Shown here piece after piece: positions 58,330 to 64,000 of a DNA stretch of 64,000 nucleotides. The stretch comes from Microbacterium sp. LWO14-1.2. GTDB taxonomy: Bacteria; Actinomycetota; Actinomycetes; Actinomycetales; Microbacteriaceae. The DNA is taken from the NCBI RefSeq assembly GCF_038397715.1, contig NZ_CP151633.1:186001-250000 (forward strand), given 5' to 3'. The notes under the pieces are model-generated. The model made no database searches. It was given only the letters and a program-made list of their open reading frames with translations, and was not told where the DNA came from. The translations under genes were made by a program, and so were the position numbers. Within the stretch, counting starts at the first letter, position 1; each line of letters begins with the position of its first letter.

Positions 58330-59460
58330 TCAGGCGAGGGTCATCGCGTCCGCTGCGGCGAACTCGCTGAGGTCGTCGGTGGATTCGCCGTCGAGCGCGA
58401 GCTGCGCGAGCACCCTGCCCAGGGCCGGGGTGAACTTGAATCCGTGTCCGGCGGCCAGTCCGACGATGATGTCGGGGTGCTGCGGCAGGGCGCTGAGCAC
58501 GAAACGACGGTCCTTGGTGAGGGCGTACTGGCAGGTCACCGTGCGCAGCTCCGGTCCGGAACCGGGGATCACGTCGTGCATGAAACCGGTGAGCTGCTCG
58601 ATGAGCTCCGGCGAGGGGACGAACGACCGAGTGGCCGGCGTCATACGGTTCTCCGACACGTCGCGCGCCGCCTTGATCGTCGGCTCACCGTACGTCGGGA
58701 AGCCGTAGTAGCACTCGTCGTCCTCCCAGATCCACACGGGGAAGGACGAGCGGTCGTACTGTTCGGGGTGCTCGGGACGGAAGTAGCTGACCTGCTCCTG
58801 CATGATGTCGAGCGGGATGGCCGCGCCGAGGGGCTCGAGCAGTTCGTTGGTCCACGCGTCGGCCGTGACGATGACCTTCCCCGCGCGGATGTCCCCCTGT
58901 GCTGTGCGCACGATGACGCCGTCGCCGTCCGGCTCGAGAGCGACGACGGGGGTGCGGTCGCGGATGTCGGCTCCGTGGACGCGAGCGCGCATCTGCAGTG
59001 TGGCGACGGTGCGAGACGCGTGCGCGATGCCGGTGTCGGCGGTGTAGACGGTCTCCACATCCTCGGGCACGTGGAACTGCGGCCACCGGGCGCGCACCTC
59101 GGCGGGCGAGAGCAGTTCGTGCTCGACATCGCACTCCGTGAGCGCGGCGGTGAAGTCGGATGCCGAGTACGGGCCGGCCACGGGGAGCATGATGATGCCG
59201 CCGGTGATCGTCAACAGGCGCTCCCCCGACTCGGCTTCGAGGTCCGCCCAGTCGCGATAGGCCGACTGTGCGAGGCGCACGTACGCCGAGGACCCGTACG
59301 AGGTGCGCACGATCCGGGACGTGTCGTGGGACGCGCCGCGGACGTGTCCGAGCTCGTACTGCTCGAAGGCGACCACCCTGGCTCCTCGACGGGCGAGGTG
59401 ATAGGTGGCGGCGCTGCCCAGCGCTCCCATCCCGACGACTGCGACCTCGAACGACTCCAT
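58330..59460 (-). CDS. N-methyl-L-tryptophan oxidase / sarcosine oxidase-like flavoenzyme
   Basis: A 376-residue FAD-dependent oxidase of the monomeric sarcosine oxidase/MTOX family. VVGMGALGSAATYHLARRGA is the dinucleotide-binding turn, GASHDTSRIVR the conserved FAD block, and TCQYALTKDRRFVL contains Cys310 at the position of the covalent flavin link. It would oxidise an N-methyl (or cyclic) amino acid to release formaldehyde or an imine plus peroxide. It heads the operon with a family 5 ABC importer, and GGAG precedes ATG 59460. The N-methyl substrate is unproven. Confidence 0.88.
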   Translation of the reverse strand: MESFEVAVVGMGALGSAATYHLARRGARVVAFEQYELGHVRGASHDTSRIVRTSYGSSAYVRLAQSAYRDWADLEAESGERLLTITGGIIMLPVAGPYSASDFTAALTECDVEHELLSPAEVRARWPQFHVPEDVETVYTADTGIAHASRTVATLQMRARVHGADIRDRTPVVALEPDGDGVIVRTAQGDIRAGKVIVTADAWTNELLEPLGAAIPLDIMQEQVSYFRPEHPEQYDRSSFPVWIWEDDECYYGFPTYGEPTIKAARDVSENRMTPATRSFVPSPELIEQLTGFMHDVIPGSGPELRTVTCQYALTKDRRFVLSALPQHPDIIVGLAAGHGFKFTPALGRVLAQLALDGESTDDLSEFAAADAMTLA

Positions 59461-59533
59461 GATGCTCCGTCTCTGACCTGGCCGCCGGTGGCGGTCGACC
59501 TGTTGTCGTTCAGTGTGGGGGGCGTCGCTCGCG

Positions 59534-59570
59534 GCCCACTATGGGCGGTCCGTCCACGTTGTGCGCGTGG
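59534..59570. promoter_or_regulatory. Two dyads between the flavin oxidase and DUF998 genes
   Basis: GCCCA-N3-TGGGC (59534-59546) and CCACG-N7-CGTGG (59554-59570) lie in the 161-nt region that separates the two divergent genes. Either may be an operator for the oxidase/ABC operon. No other element is clear there. Confidence 0.35.
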
Positions 59571-59593
59571 GAATGGAGGGTCGATACGCCGCT

Positions 59594-59623
59594 CTGATCG
59601 CACGCCAAGCTGCGGACTAATAT
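59594..59623 (+). promoter_or_regulatory. Leaderless-type promoter for DUF998-TetR
   Basis: TAATAT (59618-59623) is a near-consensus -10 and CTGATC (59594-59599) a weak -35 at 18 nt. It would start transcription next to ATG 59631. GGAC-N7-GTCC (59614-59628) surrounds the -10 and may bind the TetR-type product. Confidence 0.5.
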
Positions 59624-59630
59624 GGTCCGT

Positions 59631-60305
59631 ATGCGACCGATTCAGTCCAAGAGTGCCGTGCTGTGGATCCTCGCCGCCGCGATCTACCTCGTTGCGGAGG
59701 CGGTGAGTGCGTCAGCCTTCCCCGGGTACTCGTACGCCACCAACTACATCAGCGACCTCGGCGTCCCCGACGTCGGACAGTTCCAGGGGCGCACGATCGA
59801 CTCGCCGCTGCACCTCGTGATGAACGCCGCTTTCGTGCTGCACGGCGTGCTCTTCGCGAGCGCTGCAGCCCTCACCGTCCGCGCAGGCGGCTGGCGGCGC
59901 GGTGCACGTCGGTGGTTCCTCGGCGCAGCCCTCGTGCACGCGGTGGGCATCATCCTCGTCGGGCTGTTCCCCGGCAGCCAGACGAACGCCGACAACGGAC
60001 TCATCTCGCTCCATGTGCTCGGGGCGGCGATGGCGATCATCGCCGGCAACGTCGCCGCGATCGTCGCGGGCAGGACCGCGCTGCGGGAGTCCCCGCGATG
60101 GCTGGGCTCGGCATCCGTCGCGCTCGGCGTCATCGGGCTGCTCGGCCTGGTGATGCTCCTCGTCGACTCGAACTCCGCCGCGTTCACCCTGCTCGCCGAC
60201 GGCGTGTGGGAGCGGATCGCCGTGTACACGATCCTCGCGTGGGAGCTGCTCGTGGGCGTCACCGCCCTCGTGCTCCGCGGGCGGTCGGCGACGGAGCGCG
60301 CGTGA
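59631..60305 (+). CDS. DUF998 membrane protein
   Basis: A 224-residue protein with about six helices of the DUF998 family, marked by AVSASAFPGYSYATNYISDLG and later LFPGSQTNADNGLISLHVLGA. The function of the family is unknown. An ATG at 59622 lies within the -10 box TAATAT, so ATG 59631 is the likely start, giving a leaderless message. Its stop overlaps the start of a TetR regulator (GTGA), which probably controls the pair. Confidence 0.85.
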   Translation: MRPIQSKSAVLWILAAAIYLVAEAVSASAFPGYSYATNYISDLGVPDVGQFQGRTIDSPLHLVMNAAFVLHGVLFASAAALTVRAGGWRRGARRWFLGAALVHAVGIILVGLFPGSQTNADNGLISLHVLGAAMAIIAGNVAAIVAGRTALRESPRWLGSASVALGVIGLLGLVMLLVDSNSAAFTLLADGVWERIAVYTILAWELLVGVTALVLRGRSATERA

Positions 60306-60895
60306 GCGCCGCGACACGGCCAGTGCGCCCCACCTCCGCCCAGGTCGACGCGGCCGTCCTTGACACGGCGGCCTCGCTCGTCGCGCGGCGGGGCGCGAAG
60401 GAGACCTCCGTCCAGGCCGTGGCCGACGCGACCGGATTCTCGAAGACCGGGCTGCTCAGAAGGTTCCCGTCGAAGGATGCTCTCATCGACGCGGCTCTGG
60501 ACCAGTGCGTACGGCTCACGGAGAGCGTGCACGCCGAGGTGGCGGGGCTCAACGACGACCGAGCGCGAGATGCGGCGACCATCGCGGCCCTGGTCGATCT
60601 GGCCCTCCGCCACCCCGGGTGGGCCAGGGTCGTGCTCGCCTCCATCCCGCCGATCGAAGACGAGCGGCTGCTCCCCGGGCTCGCGCGGATCGGAGCGCTC
60701 GTGTCGGACATGTTCCGACTCGACGAGGCCTCGAGCCTGCATCGTCGGGCCCGAGTCACCGGCGCCCTCGGCGTGCTGGTCACCCTGGCCCTGACGTACC
60801 AGGACCAGACCACCGCCGAGGTCGCTCGGCCTCTCATCGTCGATGTGTGTCTGACGACGCTCGGCGGGATCGTCGGTGACGGGCCCTCGACCTGA
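60302..60895 (+). CDS. TetR family transcriptional regulator
   Basis: A 197-residue regulator. The N-terminal HTH is typical of TetR (DTAASLVARRGAKETSVQAV, ADATGFSKTGLLRRFPSKD), and the C-terminal ligand domain is helical. It overlaps the DUF998 gene by 4 nt, so it likely represses its own operon through the GGAC-N7-GTCC dyad. A rho-independent hairpin follows 52 nt later. Confidence 0.88.
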   Translation: MSAATRPVRPTSAQVDAAVLDTAASLVARRGAKETSVQAVADATGFSKTGLLRRFPSKDALIDAALDQCVRLTESVHAEVAGLNDDRARDAATIAALVDLALRHPGWARVVLASIPPIEDERLLPGLARIGALVSDMFRLDEASSLHRRARVTGALGVLVTLALTYQDQTTAEVARPLIVDVCLTTLGGIVGDGPST

Positions 60896-60947
60896 ACCGC
60901 GTCGGAGCACGTCGCCGCCGCATCGGTGGCGAGCTGACCGAAAATGA

Positions 60948-60976
60948 CGAAACCCCCGCCTGAGCGGGGGTTTTCG
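60948..60976. terminator. Rho-independent terminator after the TetR gene
   Basis: CGAAACCCCCGC, loop CTGA, GCGGGGG then TTTTCG: a GC stem flanked by A and T runs. It works in either direction, so it can end both the TetR message and the oppositely oriented tRNA-Gln transcript. Confidence 0.85.
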
Positions 60977-60981
60977 TTCTG

Positions 60982-61053
60982 CTGGGGTACCTGGACTCGA
61001 ACCAAGAACAACTGAACCAGAATCAGCCGTGTTGCCAATTACACCATACCCCA
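60982..61053 (-). tRNA. tRNA-Gln (anticodon CTG)
   Basis: A 72-nt cloverleaf with acceptor TGGGGTA/TACCCCA, discriminator G, anticodon loop TTCTGGT exposing CTG, and T arm GGTTCGAGTCC. CCA is not encoded. It lies 97 nt downstream of gltX on the same strand. Confidence 0.95.
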
Positions 61054-61150
61054 AGGGCGAAACCTGAGCCTCGCACCGAGAGTCAAGCCTACCCGAGCGG
61101 CGACCGGAATGCCAAAACGCCTCACTCCGGTCGCCTACCCGGGCGTGCCG

Positions 61151-62656
61151 TCACTGAGACAGGACGTCAGCCAGACCGCGGAGGCGGCGAAGCGACTCGT
61201 CCTTCCCGATCAGCTCCATGGACTCGAACAGCGGCGGCGACACACGCCGACCGGTGATCGCGACGCGCGGCGGGCCGTAGGCGACGCGGGGCTTCAGTTC
61301 GAGGTTCTCGACGAGGGCGGTGGCGAGAGCATCCTGGATCTTCTCCGGGGTGAACTCCTCGACGGGCTCGAGAGCCGCGACGCAGGCCTGCAGCACCTCC
61401 GCGGCATTGGCCGGGAGCCCCTTCAGCGCATCGGCGTCGTACGACACCTCGTCGACGAACAGGAAGCCGAGCATCCCCGGCACATCGCCCAGCAGCTGCA
61501 CGCGCTCCTGCACGAGCGGCGCCGCCCGGAAGGCGAGGACGAGCTGCTCGTGCGTCGGCTCGTCGAAGAGCCCCGCGGCGGCGAGGTACGGGATGGTGCG
61601 CTCGGCGAAGTCCTTCTCCCCCAGCATCCGGATGTGGTCGCCGTTGATCGACTCGGCCTTCTTCTGATCGAAGCGCGCCGGGTTCGGGTTGACGTTCGTG
61701 ATGTCGAACGCCTCGATGAACTCGTCCAGCGAGAACACGTCGCGGTCGGGGCCGATCGACCATCCGAGCAGAGCCAGGTAGTTCAGCAGCCCTTCATGGA
61801 TGAACCCGCGCTCGCGGTGCAGGAACAGATCGGCCTGCGGGTCGCGCTTCGAGAGCTTCTTCGTGCCGGTCTCCCCCAGCACGAGCGGCATGTGAGCGAA
61901 GCGAGGCACGAACGTCGTCACGCCTGCGTCGATGAGGGCCGCGTAGAGGGCGAGCTGACGGGCAGTCGACGGCATGAGGTCCTCGCCGCGCAACACGTGG
62001 GTGATCCCCATGAGCGCGTCATCGACCGGGTTCACGAACGTGTACAGCGGGATGCCGTTGGGCCGCACCACGACGAAGTCAGGGAAGGACCCCGCGGGGA
62101 ACGTCACCTCGCCGCGGATGAGATCGACGTACGTGACGTCCTCGTCCGGCACGCGCAGGCGCAGCGCGGGCTGACGCCCCTCGGCGCGGAACGCGGCCTT
62201 CTGCTCGGCGGTCAGCTCCCGATCGAAGTTGTCGTAGCCGAGCTGCTTGGCACGGCCCGCAGCCTCGTTACGGGCATCGATCTCCTCGGCGGTCGAGTAG
62301 CTCTCGTAGAGCGCCCCGGTCGCGAGCAGCTTGTCGATGACACCTCGGTAGATGTCGTGGCGCTCCGACTGGCGGTACGGGGCGTGCGGGCCGCCCACCT
62401 CGACACCCTCGTCCCAGTCGATCTTGAGCCAGGTGAGCGCGTCGACGAGCTGTCGGAAGCTCTCCTCGCTGTCGCGCGCGGCGTCGGTGTCCTCGATGCG
62501 GAACACCATCTTTCCGCCGTTGTGTCGGGCGTAGGCCCAATTGAACAGAGCGGTGCGGACCATGCCGACGTGCGGCAGACCGGTCGGCGAGGGGCAGAAG
62601 CGCACGCGGACGTCGGCGCCGCTGGCCGTCGTCGTGAGGGGGTGAGGAGTAGCCAT
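61151..62656 (-). CDS. gltX: Glutamyl-tRNA synthetase
   Basis: A 501-residue class I synthetase that charges tRNA-Glu. [18 protein letters not shown] holds the HIGH-type motif (His29, Gly31) and KLSKR (267-271) is the second ATP motif. The anticodon-binding helical domain is complete. In actinobacteria GltX also mischarges tRNA-Gln for the GatCAB route, so its position next to tRNA-Gln is notable. It begins 12 nt after an MFS gene and may be co-transcribed with it. Confidence 0.96.
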   Translation of the reverse strand: MATPHPLTTTASGADVRVRFCPSPTGLPHVGMVRTALFNWAYARHNGGKMVFRIEDTDAARDSEESFRQLVDALTWLKIDWDEGVEVGGPHAPYRQSERHDIYRGVIDKLLATGALYESYSTAEEIDARNEAAGRAKQLGYDNFDRELTAEQKAAFRAEGRQPALRLRVPDEDVTYVDLIRGEVTFPAGSFPDFVVVRPNGIPLYTFVNPVDDALMGITHVLRGEDLMPSTARQLALYAALIDAGVTTFVPRFAHMPLVLGETGTKKLSKRDPQADLFLHRERGFIHEGLLNYLALLGWSIGPDRDVFSLDEFIEAFDITNVNPNPARFDQKKAESINGDHIRMLGEKDFAERTIPYLAAAGLFDEPTHEQLVLAFRAAPLVQERVQLLGDVPGMLGFLFVDEVSYDADALKGLPANAAEVLQACVAALEPVEEFTPEKIQDALATALVENLELKPRVAYGPPRVAITGRRVSPPLFESMELIGKDESLRRLRGLADVLSQ

Positions 62657-62668
62657 AGCCCTTCGATT

Positions 62669-63952
62669 CTACGGCGCAGGCGTCGTGCTCCCCGCGCGCC
62701 GGCGCTGCATGGCAAGCGGCGACAGCGCGACGATCGCGACGACGAGCACGGAGGCCGCGATCCCGAGCCCGGCGTACTGGAAGTTCGCGAGGACGACGCC
62801 GGCGAGCACGGCACCGGCCGCGGCGGAGAGACTCATCAGCGAGTCGCTGCGTCCCTGCCGCCGTGTGCGGAGTTCGGGGGCGCTCGCCTCGGTCAGCAGC
62901 GCCGCACCGGCGACCGTGGCGGCGCTCCAGCCGAGGCCGAGCAGGATCAGCGCGACCATGACACCCCACTCCTGATCGTTCACGAACACGGCGAAGGCCA
63001 GAGCGCCGCCGAGCAGCGCCTGCCCGAGCAGGACGACGCGCAGCCTGCCCCAGCGGTCGGCGAGGATGCCGAACAGCGGCGACAGCGCATACATGCCGCC
63101 GACGTGCAGGGCGATCGTGATGCCGACGAGGGCCGAGACGTCGGCCGGGGTCGGCGCCATGCCGTGTGCGCCGTGCGCCATGTGAGCGAGATGCACGGGA
63201 GTCATCGCCATGACCGAGGCCATGACGACGTGCGAGCCGGCGATCGCGAAGATGGCGTAGCGCGCCACGACGGGGCGGTCCTCGATGACACGGCCCACGG
63301 TCGCTGCTGCCGCGACAGCGAGCCTCTGCGCCGTGAGCAGCGGATCAGGGCGCAGGGCGATGAGATACAGCGCCAGGGCCGCGCACTGCGCGACGAACGA
63401 GAAGGCGTAGGAGCCCGTCTGCGGCGGCATCCCGATGATCTCTCCGACGACCTCGCCAGGGCCGAGGAGCAGCGGTCCGGCGACCCCGCCGATGGTCGTA
63501 GCCCACACGACGATCGACAGATCCCTGCCCCGATGCTGCGGAGAGGCGAGGTCGGTCGCGGCGAACCTCGACTGCAGGTTGCCGGCGTTCCCGGCTCCGA
63601 TCATGACGATGCCGACGAGCAGCAGCGGGAAGAGCCGCAGGGAGGCGGCGGTGATGACGACGGCGATGCCGACCAGCGCGAAGAGGTTGCCGAGGGTCAG
63701 AGCCCGTCGGCGCCCCACCCGCGCGGCGAGCCGGGCCAGCGGGATGGCGCAGAGCGCGGCACCCAGTGTCACGGAGGCCGTCGCCATACCCGAGAGCGCG
63801 TCACTGCCCGAGATGTCGGCTGCGAGCAGAGCCCCCAGCGACACGGTCGCCCCGAATGCGATGCCGCCCAGAACCTGCCCTATCGACAGGATCAGGACGG
63901 TGCGCCGTTGAACGCCGAGGACCTGCGCCGCCGAGAGGGCGACATCGCTCAT
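62669..63952 (-). CDS. MFS transporter
   Basis: A 427-residue major facilitator with about twelve helices. IPLARLAARVGRRRAL (motif A) and the second-half GILADRWGRLRVVLLG repeat are clear. A His-rich loop, HLAHMAHGAHGMAP, between the halves is unusual and may bind metal. The start (63952) overlaps the stop of an upstream gene by 4 nt and gltX follows 12 nt later. The substrate is unknown. Confidence 0.85.
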   Translation of the reverse strand: MSDVALSAAQVLGVQRRTVLILSIGQVLGGIAFGATVSLGALLAADISGSDALSGMATASVTLGAALCAIPLARLAARVGRRRALTLGNLFALVGIAVVITAASLRLFPLLLVGIVMIGAGNAGNLQSRFAATDLASPQHRGRDLSIVVWATTIGGVAGPLLLGPGEVVGEIIGMPPQTGSYAFSFVAQCAALALYLIALRPDPLLTAQRLAVAAAATVGRVIEDRPVVARYAIFAIAGSHVVMASVMAMTPVHLAHMAHGAHGMAPTPADVSALVGITIALHVGGMYALSPLFGILADRWGRLRVVLLGQALLGGALAFAVFVNDQEWGVMVALILLGLGWSAATVAGAALLTEASAPELRTRRQGRSDSLMSLSAAAGAVLAGVVLANFQYAGLGIAASVLVVAIVALSPLAMQRRRAGSTTPAP

Positions 63953-64000
63953 GACGCGGGAGAGACGTCGCGCACGGCGTTGCGCAGGATGCCGAGGCCG
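63949..64000 (-). CDS. 3' end of an upstream gene, partial
   Basis: Only the last 16 codons are in the window, encoding GLGILRNAVRDVSPAS before the TGA. The stop overlaps the MFS start by 4 nt (ATGA), which shows it is a real coupled gene. The fragment is too short to assign. Confidence 0.55.
   Translation of the reverse strand, partial: GLGILRNAVRDVSPAS

Overview
The window is high-GC actinobacterial DNA, most likely from Microbacterium or a close relative in the Microbacteriaceae. The support is family-level: a degradative class II HMG-CoA reductase, fused Dpp-type permease/ATPases, GAF-PucR regulators, tight ATGA/GTGA gene overlaps, TANNNT -10 boxes with apparently leaderless starts, and a TerC gene behind what looks like a Mn-sensing yybP-ykoY leader. 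I see no phage, transposase, CRISPR array or rRNA. Genes are densely packed and no gene-free stretch exceeds 300 bases.

Region 1 (1-15.6 kb) is mostly core or housekeeping: the end of a MetY-type sulfhydrylase with a flavin monooxygenase, DUF427 and LON-domain proteins, TerC, a YqhA-like protein, an ECF sigma factor coupled to a DUF4349 membrane protein, an ArsR regulator with an MFS exporter, an acyltransferase, tRNA-Glu, an MBL-fold hydrolase, an APH-like kinase, aminopeptidase N and topoisomerase IB.

Region 2 (15.8-20.2 kb) is the most interesting part. A 94-residue precursor with no acidic residue resembles the circular bacteriocins of the AS-48/circularin A type. It is followed, almost without gaps, by a SpoIIM/DUF95 membrane protein, two small membrane proteins, a roughly 12-helix permease-like protein, an ABC ATPase and a solo LuxR regulator. 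This is the gene content expected of a circular-bacteriocin locus (precursor, DUF95 maturation/export protein, immunity, ABC transporter, regulator), here in an actinobacterium and with accessory proteins I do not recognise. Hand-counted lines inside it are clearly lower in GC than the surroundings, which fits acquisition by transfer.

Region 3 (20.3-59.5 kb) is a run of catabolic operons. (a) MFS, CoA-transferase, enoyl-CoA hydratase and a GAF-PucR regulator, with a second MFS divergent. (b) DUF917, HyuA, a Dpp-type ABC transporter and an M20 amidohydrolase, divergent from a PucR regulator. (c) PaiB, ornithine cyclodeaminase, two YtcJ-like amidohydrolases and a CoA-transferase. (d) mvaA, mvaB, a CoA-transferase and a hot-dog hydratase, which all converge on HMG-CoA, next to an alpha/beta hydrolase and a second GAF-PucR regulator. 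(e) An N-methyltryptophan oxidase-like flavoenzyme with a full peptide-type ABC transporter and a cupin. Operons (b) and (c) share a 51-nt promoter element with identical internal spacing, which suggests one regulator, probably the PucR protein, controls both.

Region 4 (59.6-64 kb) returns to housekeeping: a DUF998-TetR pair, tRNA-Gln, gltX, an MFS transporter and the last codons of an upstream gene.
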